The position numbers and the translations under genes are program-made. Below the pieces are notes generated by a model, which did not search any database, was not told the origin of the DNA, and was given only the letters and a program-made list of their open reading frames with translations. Shown here one piece after another: positions 45,185-53,906 of a stretch of 64,000 nucleotides of DNA. Source of the DNA: Bacteroides oleiciplenus YIT 12058 (GTDB taxonomy: Bacteria; Bacteroidota; Bacteroidia; Bacteroidales; Bacteroidaceae). The DNA lies in NCBI RefSeq assembly GCF_000315485.1, contig NZ_JH992945.1, positions 1 through 64,000 on the forward strand, written 5' to 3'. Numbering within the stretch: the stretch's first letter is position 1; the number at the start of each line of letters is the position of its first letter.

Positions 45185-46474
45185 TTAACGTTTAGAGTTC
45201 AACGATTGAATTATATTCCGGCGCAATGCCCATACCGCAGGAATAAGTGCAGATATGAGGTTAAGCAACACACAAAGTCCGAATGCCGTACAGAAAACCA
45301 TCGGATTGAAAAGCATCTCGAATGAAAGAAAAGGCGTCTTCTCAACATCCGTATAACTGTCAAAAAGAGTCAGTATCCAATCGCTTGCCGTCAGCACAAT
45401 CAGATAAGATATCAGCAGGCCGAGCAAACCGCCTATACAGGTGAGCAGAAGATTTTCCCACAGCACTTGTCCTATAAGGCTTCCGTTAGTAGCGCCATAG
45501 GTTTTGCGTACTCCCAATTCAGAAAGGCGTTCGTCCATGCGTGAAGACATCATACCGCTCAGGTTCATGGCAGGAATGAAAAGCAGGGCAAGCAACATAT
45601 AAAGATATACTCTCAACTCGGATGCCAAGTCAGGAGCTCCGCAAGAATTTACCCGGAATGTGCTGATCCAGTAATCATCGGGCTGATCCATAAGGTCGTT
45701 CATATATTTAGGAGCAGCAAGATTGTACTTCCTGAAAACTTCACGCACTTCTTCTTTCAGGGCTTCTTTATCCGCAGCAATAGGAGCCGTCATGTATATT
45801 TCCGTATTGCCTACCAATTTTCCTGTATTGTCCGACACAATCCAGGAGTTAAGCGTTATCGGCATCCATAAATCTCCAACAGAAGAAGGTGTAGCGGCAG
45901 AAACATCCTCAACCACACCGCAAATCCGGTACTCCTGCGCATCCATCTTGAAACGTCTGCCTACCACATCATCCGTAGCAAGCAACCGTCTTGCCAGACT
46001 TACCGGAACAACCACTTCCCTACGTTTTGCATCAACATCTGCTTGCGTAAAAGGCTTTCCATACAAGAAACGAAATGTAAAGACCTGCCAAAACCCTGCA
46101 TCGGTATAAAGCGGGGCAATGCCGACAGGCTCATTGTTATCAGGAACTTCCACATAATTTTCGCGATAGTTCCTTGATGCAGCACCGATAGCGTCCAAAT
46201 GTGGCAAGTTCTGCAACATTTTCACTACATCGTAATTGACATTGGAACAGTTCCAACTCTTGTCATTATCCTTAGGATAAGATTTCATCATTTTCAATAC
46301 GATCATCCGGTCGCGGTTATACTCCGGATATATAGCTGCGAACTTCACGTAAAAGATGATGAACATGGTCATGGTGAGGGCTATTGAAAGCCCCGTACCC
46401 ACCACATAGATACCGGTAAAGAGACGATGCTGCTTTATCAGCGTCCAGGCTTGTTTCAGATAAAGTTTAATCAT
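45185..46474 (-). CDS. FtsX/MacB-type permease, subfamily B (pair 3)
   Basis: 429 residues. IKQHRLFTGIYVVGTGLSIA forms segment 1. PEYNRDRMIVLKMM, RMDERLSELGVRKTYGATNG and the end RNIIQSLNSKR mark the unit-A branch of subfamily B. It is 6 bp from its A partner, the tightest spacing in the cluster apart from 3- and 5-bp junctions. Confidence 0.88.
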   Translation of the reverse strand: MIKLYLKQAWTLIKQHRLFTGIYVVGTGLSIALTMTMFIIFYVKFAAIYPEYNRDRMIVLKMMKSYPKDNDKSWNCSNVNYDVVKMLQNLPHLDAIGAASRNYRENYVEVPDNNEPVGIAPLYTDAGFWQVFTFRFLYGKPFTQADVDAKRREVVVPVSLARRLLATDDVVGRRFKMDAQEYRICGVVEDVSAATPSSVGDLWMPITLNSWIVSDNTGKLVGNTEIYMTAPIAADKEALKEEVREVFRKYNLAAPKYMNDLMDQPDDYWISTFRVNSCGAPDLASELRVYLYMLLALLFIPAMNLSGMMSSRMDERLSELGVRKTYGATNGSLIGQVLWENLLLTCIGGLLGLLISYLIVLTASDWILTLFDSYTDVEKTPFLSFEMLFNPMVFCTAFGLCVLLNLISALIPAVWALRRNIIQSLNSKR

Positions 46475-46491
46475 AGTATAGTTATTTCTAT

Positions 46492-47787
46492 TTACTCATC
46501 ACGCAAAGCCTCTGTCGGCGGTATGCGACTTATCTTGCGGGCAGGAATATAGATACCAGCTAATACCACTACCATCATGATAAAGAAAACAAGGAGCGAT
46601 ACTATAAAGAAATGCTGCGCAAAATCTGTCACCCAGTAGGTCTCTGTACTTTTAATCCAGCCACTCCCTTTCTCCAACCCTTCCTTAAGTGCATATTGTA
46701 AATAAAGCAAGCACCCCGTAAGTACAGCTATAAATGTCAGCACTACTCCTTCACCCATTAGCAGGCGCATGATATGTCCCGGTGTACCACCAAAGGAAAG
46801 TATCACCCCTACTTCTTCACGGCGTGTACGTGTCTGCAACCAGAAAGTACCAATAACACCCAGACACAGGTTAATTAAAAAGAAAGCTGCCATTGCCAGG
46901 TTACGGCGATAGATAGCCGTAGCACCACTGGCCTCACTATCCTCTATCAGTTTATCATACGACTTCACACTACGGGCAAAAAGATTACCGGCACGCAATT
47001 CCTTGACCATCCATGGCTGGAATTCATGTAAGAAATGTTTCATACTGACTCCTTCTTTCAGCCGTAGAAGTATGCGCGCATCTTCGGCAGTATCTTCCAT
47101 ATCAATGGAGAGTAAAGGAATGAACTTCACTGCCACAGGACGCCACTCGCTGTAAGTTTTAAAAGTCCCCACCGCACCGGTAACGGATATATGAACCGTA
47201 TCACTTCCTTGCCGGTACCAACAACGCTTACCATACACATTTTTTGTATGGAATAACTGTTCAACAGCATTCTCTGTCAGCACAATATCACTCTGTGTAT
47301 AGTTGTAATCAGACAATTGCTCCGGCGTCATGCCCTGTCCGGGACGGAAACCGTAAGTTTCAAAGAATCGGCTATGCGGCAGAAAATACATAGCCATCAC
47401 CGTCATATCAATCGTATCACCTTCAGCACGAAGCTGACTATTACTATTACCTTGGGAATTGGGAAAACAAAAGCCCAATACGGGTGTAGCAGATTCTACT
47501 CCGGCATAATTTTCTACAAGACGTACAAGGTTCAGATAAGAATTTATAATCACAGCAGAATCTTCCGCCTGTTCATCATAACCGGGTGCCTGCGGTTGCA
47601 GAGTACTAAGCGAGATTAGACAAAGACGGTCTGCATCATATCCCAAAGGAATATTGCGGTCGTGAGTCACAACAACAACCGGATCGAGGATAATCCAGGA
47701 AACGATACTCACCAAGATTAATTCCGCCAGCAACCAACCATTGCGGCGACGACGCGCCCAAAGATTTTTCAATATAAGTTTCAGCAT
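46492..47787 (-). CDS. FtsX/MacB-type permease, subfamily A (pair 2)
   Basis: 431 residues. WARRRRNGWLLAELILVSIV opens the protein and PPTEALRDE closes it. The coupling region GTFWLQTRTRREEVGVILSFGGTPGHIM departs most from the family (SFGGTP instead of AMGSS). It retains the full four-segment layout. Confidence 0.87.
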   Translation of the reverse strand: MLKLILKNLWARRRRNGWLLAELILVSIVSWIILDPVVVVTHDRNIPLGYDADRLCLISLSTLQPQAPGYDEQAEDSAVIINSYLNLVRLVENYAGVESATPVLGFCFPNSQGNSNSQLRAEGDTIDMTVMAMYFLPHSRFFETYGFRPGQGMTPEQLSDYNYTQSDIVLTENAVEQLFHTKNVYGKRCWYRQGSDTVHISVTGAVGTFKTYSEWRPVAVKFIPLLSIDMEDTAEDARILLRLKEGVSMKHFLHEFQPWMVKELRAGNLFARSVKSYDKLIEDSEASGATAIYRRNLAMAAFFLINLCLGVIGTFWLQTRTRREEVGVILSFGGTPGHIMRLLMGEGVVLTFIAVLTGCLLYLQYALKEGLEKGSGWIKSTETYWVTDFAQHFFIVSLLVFFIMMVVVLAGIYIPARKISRIPPTEALRDE

Positions 47788-47792
47788 AGTCT

Positions 47793-49112
47793 TTATCTTT
47801 TTTCATTCAATGAATATATAATCGGTTTTCGCAGTGAAGACCATGCCGGTATCAATGCCGACAGTAAGTTCAATGCAATGCATAATACCAGAGCCGAAGC
47901 AAATACCGCCGGAGCAAATAACATTTCACCGGAAACGCGGACATTTATTCCTTCGGGCACGGTATCAGGCCAGCGGTCGAACACAGTAAACACCCATTCA
48001 CGAAAAATGTAAAGCGCCAGCCAAGCCAACAATAATCCTAACAGGCCGCCCAGCAAAGTCAATAGCAGATTCTCCCACATCACTTGAGAGAGCAATCCGT
48101 TGCGCCCTGCGCCAAACGATTTACGTACCCCCATTTCCGGCAAACGGTTCTCCATGCGGCTTGCTATCATACCGCTCAAATTGAGAGCAGGCACCACCAA
48201 CAACACAAGCAGAATCAACAAAAAATAGCGTATCGTGGCCCATACATCCAGTTTTTCACTGGCATAAGACTGGAAAACCTTAACCAGATGAGAGGTGGGT
48301 TGTTCCCAAAAGTCCACAGTCCAGTCATCAGGATGCATCAGGTTTTCTTTGCGGACAATTTCCTGTATCTCGGCACGCAGTGCATCCGCCTGCGCATCAT
48401 CTTTTACAAGGAAAGTAATATAAAAAGCACCCAGATAAGGAAGACCGTATTTAGGTTCACGATATCCCGGTGAAACACTATAGGGTGCATAGATTTGGGC
48501 ATAAGATTTATGAGTCAGATAACTGGCGCTACGCACCACGCCACATACACGGTAATTAATATAATTCAGACTGAATGTTTGTCCCACCACTCCTTCGGAA
48601 GTACCAAATAAACGGCGGGCTAAATCTTCGGTTATGACTGCTGTATAAATGCCACTTTCGAGGTCAGACTGCGTAAAGGCTTTCCCTTCCAAAAACTGAA
48701 AAGAATAGATACGGAAGAAATTCGGGTCAGTCAATTTCAAATTTACCTGAAAATCCCCACTCCGGTCGGCAGGTTGAATATAACTGTTATCTGACATGTC
48801 ATTATCCAAAGTCCCGGATACTACGGCAGCATTTTGCAACGGATAAAACCAATCTTGTAATGCCTTGTATGACACAGCCCACTGATACGTATGCTTATTC
48901 TGTTCCGTCCCCTTCTGAAAACGTGAATTAGAAAGATACAGCGTATTCATACGATTCACCTCCGGATACACCGGAGCAATCTTAACATAATAAACCACAG
49001 CCATAATCATAGTCATAGCAATAGCCAGTCCTGTACCAACGATGTAAAGGGTACTGAAAAGCGGATTCTGCTTCAACAAAACCCAAGCTTGTTTCAAATA
49101 AATTTTTATCAT
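47793..49112 (-). CDS. FtsX/MacB-type permease, subfamily B (pair 2)
   Basis: 439 residues, the longest of the fourteen. KQNPLFSTLYIVGTGLAIAM, then PEVNRMNTLYLS (one residue variant of PExNRxR), RMENRLPEMGVRKSFGAGRN and the end KPIIYSLNEKR. Three C-terminal membrane segments are clear. Confidence 0.88.
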   Translation of the reverse strand: MIKIYLKQAWVLLKQNPLFSTLYIVGTGLAIAMTMIMAVVYYVKIAPVYPEVNRMNTLYLSNSRFQKGTEQNKHTYQWAVSYKALQDWFYPLQNAAVVSGTLDNDMSDNSYIQPADRSGDFQVNLKLTDPNFFRIYSFQFLEGKAFTQSDLESGIYTAVITEDLARRLFGTSEGVVGQTFSLNYINYRVCGVVRSASYLTHKSYAQIYAPYSVSPGYREPKYGLPYLGAFYITFLVKDDAQADALRAEIQEIVRKENLMHPDDWTVDFWEQPTSHLVKVFQSYASEKLDVWATIRYFLLILLVLLVVPALNLSGMIASRMENRLPEMGVRKSFGAGRNGLLSQVMWENLLLTLLGGLLGLLLAWLALYIFREWVFTVFDRWPDTVPEGINVRVSGEMLFAPAVFASALVLCIALNLLSALIPAWSSLRKPIIYSLNEKR

Positions 49113-49133
49113 CCCTGAATATATTACGTTTGT

Positions 49134-50393
49134 TTATTCGTGATGCAATGCTTCGGCCGGCTGTTCTTTCATAATCCAGCGTGCCGGCACTGCAATGCCC
49201 AACATAATCATCGCTGCCAAAATTCCCAATGAAATAGCAAATTCTACAATCCAGCGACCTGCCGTATAAGGAACTTCCGCACTCAGTAAATCCATATGGC
49301 GAAAGTTGAGTACAATAATAGCTATAGGAACCAAAGCCAGCAACAGAATCAATAACCCCTCCGCATTAAGCCAAAATACAATCCTTCCCTTTGATGCGCC
49401 GACAGCCATACGCAATCCAGTTTCCGAACGGCGTGCCTGTGTACGCATCCAGAAAGTTCCGGTAACACCGAAAAATACATTCAGCAACAGAAACGCAACA
49501 ATGAGTTGCACCATTTGCCAATCTGTTACCACATAATCGATCCGGTCGGCACGCATTTCTTCAAAACCTGTTACGGCATTTACATAGATATTGCCGGACG
49601 TCAACCGCTCACCCAGAGAGGCAAGCCATTCTTCCATCTCAGCCTGTGTCATATCATGCTTCATGCGCAATGAATATTCCAATGAAGAGGGACGATACCA
49701 ACCGAAAAGGTCTTCCATCGTAGAACCCGAAACTTTGATATAGAACGTGGGGGTAGCCGGTTCAAAATCATTCTCACGAATAGTTGGTGCAACAGCCAGC
49801 ACAGGGGTACCATCCAGTTCACCGGTGTTAACCAACTGGCCGCGAGGTTCCTTTTCTCCGAAAAACCTTTGCGCTACCCTCTCCGTAAGAATTACTTCAT
49901 CTTTTGCCGGGTTTTCCAGTTCACGGATATGTTTTCCGTTCACATCATGGATACTGAAAACTTCAAAAAAGCCGACATCACCCAATTGGCGGTGTAAAGA
50001 CTCAGAATAGGCATTGACACTATCAACACCAATCGGCTCGATGTTCGTCCATGAATTGCCCTGACTGTACGGGCAACTATAAAAGCTACATCCTACAGCT
50101 TCCACCTCACCAGTATTCATTAAGCGTTGAGTCAGTTCCGTGATACGTTCCCAACATTTCGCTCCGCGTTCGTCTTCGCCTGTATAGCCTTCATTCCCAG
50201 GTTCTTTTTCTTCCAGATGAAGCCGCCAGCAACGACTGATGTCGTAACCTAAAGGCTCGTTATAAAGAGTATACTTGCTATAACCGGCATCCGTTATCAT
50301 AAAGACAGCCAGTAGAACCAATGCCAGTTCGGCAAATATCCAACCATTCTGTTTGCGCTGGTTCCATATCAGGGTAATGAGATGACGTATCAT
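49134..50393 (-). CDS. FtsX/MacB-type permease, subfamily A (pair 1)
   Basis: 419 residues. WNQRKQNGWIFAELALVLLA at the start; QPAEALHHE at the end. RRSETGLRMAVGASKGRIV couples to the ATPase. The periplasmic part has VGCSFYSCPYSQGNSW, a loop that recurs in different form in each A protein (compare PYNDGSNG). That variation suggests different partners or ligands. Confidence 0.88.
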   Translation of the reverse strand: MIRHLITLIWNQRKQNGWIFAELALVLLAVFMITDAGYSKYTLYNEPLGYDISRCWRLHLEEKEPGNEGYTGEDERGAKCWERITELTQRLMNTGEVEAVGCSFYSCPYSQGNSWTNIEPIGVDSVNAYSESLHRQLGDVGFFEVFSIHDVNGKHIRELENPAKDEVILTERVAQRFFGEKEPRGQLVNTGELDGTPVLAVAPTIRENDFEPATPTFYIKVSGSTMEDLFGWYRPSSLEYSLRMKHDMTQAEMEEWLASLGERLTSGNIYVNAVTGFEEMRADRIDYVVTDWQMVQLIVAFLLLNVFFGVTGTFWMRTQARRSETGLRMAVGASKGRIVFWLNAEGLLILLLALVPIAIIVLNFRHMDLLSAEVPYTAGRWIVEFAISLGILAAMIMLGIAVPARWIMKEQPAEALHHE

Positions 50394-50396
50394 GGT

Positions 50397-51668
50397 TTAT
50401 TCTTGATTATTCAACGATTTGACAATGTTATACTTTCCGGCACGCCAGGCAGGAATACCGGCACACAACAAATTCAGCAGGAAAATGAAAAGCAAAGTTA
50501 TCAGAAACGTTTCCGGACGTATCAGCATTTCCACGTTGAATTCCGTACCCGACGGGAAAAAGATATCACGCGTCAGCAACAAAACCCCAATGGAGAGTAC
50601 CAATCCGAATATACCGCCAATAAAAGTGATAATGAGATTCTCATCAATAACCTGACGGAAAACATTACCCGTTGTTGCTCCGAATGCTTTACGGACTCCT
50701 ATCTCTGCACGCCGCTTACGAAAATTAGTCAGCGTAATGCCAACCATGTTGAGTGCCGGAAGCAATAGCAGGAAAAATACGAAGCTACCTTGCCGCAAAA
50801 ACCAATTACCATACGGAATTTCATTAATAAAGCCATTATTATTGGTAACTACCATATCCAGATTACTCATCGGTCCATTAAAGAAACTAACGCCATATTC
50901 TGACGTATTCGCATTCAGTTGTTTAGTGGCTTGTTCCACTTCTGCACGGACAGCGGTAAAATCGTCGGTACGATATGCCAACATCACAACATTGAAAGAT
51001 CCCACCAATCCTTCATAAACATTGGCAGCCGTTTCCATACCGGCACTGGAATTATAAGGCAACCATACATCCGAATAAGCATAACGGGCAGTACGGGGCA
51101 CATTTTTCACTACACCACATACCGTATATTCTGTCCGATTGATAAGTAGCGGTTGACCTTTCGCCTCTGTTTTTCCGAAAAGACGCCGTGCCAGTTTCTC
51201 ACTGATAACCGCTTTGCGGATGCCACTTTCATTATCTTCATAAGTAAAAGGAGTACCATCCAGAAATGTATAATCGAATATTTTCCAAAAGCGGTCGTCT
51301 GTATAAGTAGCCCGGTATTTGGTAAAGGTACGCTTAGCAACCGAACTGACAGACACCGTGCTACGGGCATAGCCGCTCACCTCCTGCGGAGTTTTCAGAT
51401 TATAGAAAAGCTCGCGTACTACCCGTTTTCCCATTCCGCCGTTGTTCCAGTTTCCATCATTACTCTTCATGAAAGAACGGGTTGCAATGATGTGCAACAT
51501 ACGACCACGCTCCGTCTCCGGCGCATATTCAGCCAGACGCACCTGTATCACAAGAATAATCATCATTACAGCGGTAATGGCCAGTGCCGTTCCTGCAATA
51601 GAAAGTCCGCTAACCAGCGGATTTTCTTTCAGCAGACTCCACGCTTGCTTTAAATATATTCTCAGCAT
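50397..51668 (-). CDS. FtsX/MacB-type permease, subfamily B (pair 1)
   Basis: 423 residues. KENPLVSGLSIAGTALAITA forms segment 1, PETERGRMLHII is the PExNR-like motif, NFRKRRAEIGVRKAFGATTG the coupling element and YNIVKSLNNQE the end. It is the first permease after the adaptor gene (17-bp gap). Confidence 0.88.
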   Translation of the reverse strand: MLRIYLKQAWSLLKENPLVSGLSIAGTALAITAVMMIILVIQVRLAEYAPETERGRMLHIIATRSFMKSNDGNWNNGGMGKRVVRELFYNLKTPQEVSGYARSTVSVSSVAKRTFTKYRATYTDDRFWKIFDYTFLDGTPFTYEDNESGIRKAVISEKLARRLFGKTEAKGQPLLINRTEYTVCGVVKNVPRTARYAYSDVWLPYNSSAGMETAANVYEGLVGSFNVVMLAYRTDDFTAVRAEVEQATKQLNANTSEYGVSFFNGPMSNLDMVVTNNNGFINEIPYGNWFLRQGSFVFFLLLLPALNMVGITLTNFRKRRAEIGVRKAFGATTGNVFRQVIDENLIITFIGGIFGLVLSIGVLLLTRDIFFPSGTEFNVEMLIRPETFLITLLFIFLLNLLCAGIPAWRAGKYNIVKSLNNQE

Positions 51669-51685
51669 ATCCTAAATTATTTAGG

Positions 51686-52933
51686 CTAATTCAACTTCAG
51701 CTTATTTTTGTTTTTATACTGACTCATGTCACTCACTACTACCTGATCGCCCGACTGTAAGCCACTGATAACCTCTACAAACTCGAAGTTGCTATCACCC
51801 AGTTGCACTTTACGCTTCACGATTTCCTTATCCGAAGTACGCACAAAAAGGTCATACTCACCACGCCCTACATAATAAGAAGCATTGGCAATACGCATCA
51901 CGTCTTCTTTCACAGCATTCATCACATATACATCTGTCTTCAAACCCGAACGCAAACGGCGATTATTGTCCTCGTTCAACTGTACTGTGAAAGAAATCAC
52001 TCCATTCTTTGATAACGGCGTCACACTGCTTACCGTACCTTCCAGTTTTTCACTACCAATCTTCACAATTGCCTTACCACCGGCTGCCACGCGGTCACCA
52101 TAAGTATCTGCAATTTCACCTTCTACTTTGAAATGACTAAGATCGGAAATCACAGCAAGCTGGCTTCCCTGAGAAACCTGTGCACCGATTTGGTTATTAA
52201 TATAGGTAAGGATAGCTTTGCGCGGAGAGCGAACCTGTGCATCATCCAGCGTGCGCTTCATCTCGGCAAGACCTTTACGGAAGATACTGAAATCCAGCTC
52301 CTGAACTTTATATTCGGCAGCAAGCACTTCTTTTTCATTATCATACTGCTGTTTCAACTGTTCATACTCCAACTGGGCTACATTATAGCTAAGCTCTGCC
52401 TGACGTACTTTATCCGTAGTTCCCGAACCCAGACTGTCAAGATATTGCTCGTTACGCAATTCCACTTTCTTACGGTTCAGTTGCATGGCGGAAACTTTAA
52501 TCTTCATAGACAAGTCATTCAGTTTAGTTTGGTTGTTCACCCGCAGCTGATCCAATTTGTAGCTGCGCATCTGTTCCTCGTCCAATAGCTTCTTATAGTC
52601 TGTCTCTACACTTTGCAAGTCGAGTTTCAGAATCGGCGTACCTACATCCACGCTATCGCCACCTTTCTTATATATCTCGACGATGCGGGTGTTGATAGGC
52701 GAATTAATAATCTCTTCGAAAGCCGGCACCACTTTTCCCGATGCGCTTACACTGACTTCAATCGTACCCTTATCTACTGTGGAAAGTACCAGGTCTTTTG
52801 TTTTCACTCCTGTACGCATCAATGAAATGAGTACACTGATAACGATTATACTTGCCACGCCGATACCGCCGTAACGGATAATTTTCTTGTTGCGTTCTTT
52901 GTTACGCACTGCTTTTGGTATTTCTCTGTCCAT
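51686..52933 (-). CDS. Membrane-fusion (HlyD/MacA-like) periplasmic adaptor
   Basis: 415 residues from MDREIPKAVRNKERNKKIIR. A membrane anchor (~20-39), lipoyl-type half (SVSASGKVVPAFEEIINSPI), a coiled-coil hairpin (~105-215, rich in Lys/Glu/Gln/Leu), a second lipoyl half with GAQVSQGSQLAVISDLSHF and a C-terminal beta-barrel are visible. It is the MacA-like partner of the permeases, bridging to an outer-membrane channel. No TolC-type channel gene lies in the window. It is the first gene of unit A. Confidence 0.92.
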   Translation of the reverse strand: MDREIPKAVRNKERNKKIIRYGGIGVASIIVISVLISLMRTGVKTKDLVLSTVDKGTIEVSVSASGKVVPAFEEIINSPINTRIVEIYKKGGDSVDVGTPILKLDLQSVETDYKKLLDEEQMRSYKLDQLRVNNQTKLNDLSMKIKVSAMQLNRKKVELRNEQYLDSLGSGTTDKVRQAELSYNVAQLEYEQLKQQYDNEKEVLAAEYKVQELDFSIFRKGLAEMKRTLDDAQVRSPRKAILTYINNQIGAQVSQGSQLAVISDLSHFKVEGEIADTYGDRVAAGGKAIVKIGSEKLEGTVSSVTPLSKNGVISFTVQLNEDNNRRLRSGLKTDVYVMNAVKEDVMRIANASYYVGRGEYDLFVRTSDKEIVKRKVQLGDSNFEFVEVISGLQSGDQVVVSDMSQYKNKNKLKLN

Positions 52934-53026
52934 GTTGAATATTGAGTTATTTATTATTTTATCAGTTTTCAGCTCCCGCTCGCTTTTCAAAAACGAACAA
53001 GAATATTATTCACATTATTTATATAT

Positions 53027-53041
53027 ACTAAATGCGTGCCA
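53027..53041 (-). promoter_or_regulatory. Sigma-54-like promoter of unit A
   Basis: On the minus strand TGGCAC followed by five bases and TAGTA matches the -24 element exactly and the -12 partially (the conserved G is kept, C is T). The predicted leader is ~80 nt. A matching element precedes unit B. Confidence 0.4.
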
Positions 53042-53085
53042 AAAATGTAAATAACTGATAACAAGCAGATAGATAAAAAAGAAGG

Positions 53086-53118
53086 GTGTCCGATATCGAA
53101 CACCCTGTACATTTTCGG
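53086..53118. promoter_or_regulatory. Shared 33-bp motif upstream of unit A
   Basis: The motif begins GTGTCCGATATCGAACAC on the plus strand and ends ATTTTCGG. It agrees with the copy at 43844-43876 at 26 of 33 positions. It is placed ~45 bp upstream of the -24 element, the same arrangement as in unit B. Confidence 0.65.
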
Positions 53119-53163
53119 ATAAACCAAAAACCTCTCCGTAACTAACTTTATCTTTTGATAAAA

Positions 53164-53529
53164 CTAAATAATACTATATCCGGCATCAGATAAAAGCTCC
53201 AATGCTTTCACAAAATTTTCTGCTTTTGTCAGGACATAATCAGTATTGTAGGTTGAGACCACAAAAATACCTATTTTATTTTCCGCTAGTAAGGCGGCAA
53301 TCGAAGATAATATCCCGATTAACGAGAAATCCAAGACGCCTTGGATACGAAATGCTTTCCAGCCATCTTCCCTTTCAACAACGTTGTCCGGAACATCTCC
53401 AGTAATACAAACCAAAGAAATTTCTTCATCAGTCTTTCCTATAAAACAATATTCTGCTTTCAGGTTTAGACTTGAAACATCATTTACTTTACAAACGGAA
53501 AAATCAAAATCGATTGTCTTTATCTCCAT
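53164..53529 (-). CDS. ACT-domain protein (ACT_7/aspartokinase-like)
   Basis: 121 residues. Two ACT-like halves: an N-terminal half with LKAEYCFIGKTDEEISLVC and a C-terminal half with RIQGVLDFSLIGILSSIAALL and IGIFVVSTYNTDYVL, the typical ligand-binding beta-alpha-beta of CASTOR/ACT_7 proteins. Probably a small-molecule (amino-acid) sensor. No catalytic partner adjoins it. It has no visible housekeeping promoter; the upstream 377-bp region is the 22-bp repeat region. Confidence 0.8.
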   Translation of the reverse strand: MEIKTIDFDFSVCKVNDVSSLNLKAEYCFIGKTDEEISLVCITGDVPDNVVEREDGWKAFRIQGVLDFSLIGILSSIAALLAENKIGIFVVSTYNTDYVLTKAENFVKALELLSDAGYSII

Positions 53530-53600
53530 ATATTCATTTTACTATATTTCGTTTTCAACATACCAACGAGCCTATGAAGGGAAAGTTGAGTGCCAACTCA

Positions 53601-53836
53601 ACAAACTAATATTGAAGTGCCTACAAACTAATGTCTGAGATGCAACAAACTAATATCTCGGATACTAAAAAATATTCTTACCATAAATATTCTTGTTTCC
53701 TACAATAACTATGTAAGTTTCTTACATTAATTATAGAAGTTTCTTACAACATCTGTTGTATGAATAATAATTAGGCAAGAAATTATTAGTTGACTGCGGT
53801 GCTGAGATTAGTTGGATGCGGTGCTAATGTTAGTTG
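53601..53836. repeat. Three blocks of 22-bp-period repeats
   Basis: Block 1: ACAAACTAAT at 53601, 53623 and 53645. Block 2: a TTTC[T/C]TACA-containing 12-mer at 53693, 53715 and 53737. Block 3: [A/G]TTAGTTG at 53785, 53807 and 53829. Each block has exactly a 22-bp period. Block 3 is the inverted complement of the core of block 1, so transcripts could fold across the region. GTTGAGT/ACTCAAC (53585-53602) is a small hairpin just before block 1. No gene is visible in 53530-53906. Confidence 0.75.
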
Positions 53837-53906
53837 GTTAGGGGAAGAGGTTCTAATCTGTGATAAGTAGAATCTATTCCCCCTTTATGCTAATCAGAAT
53901 TTCCTC

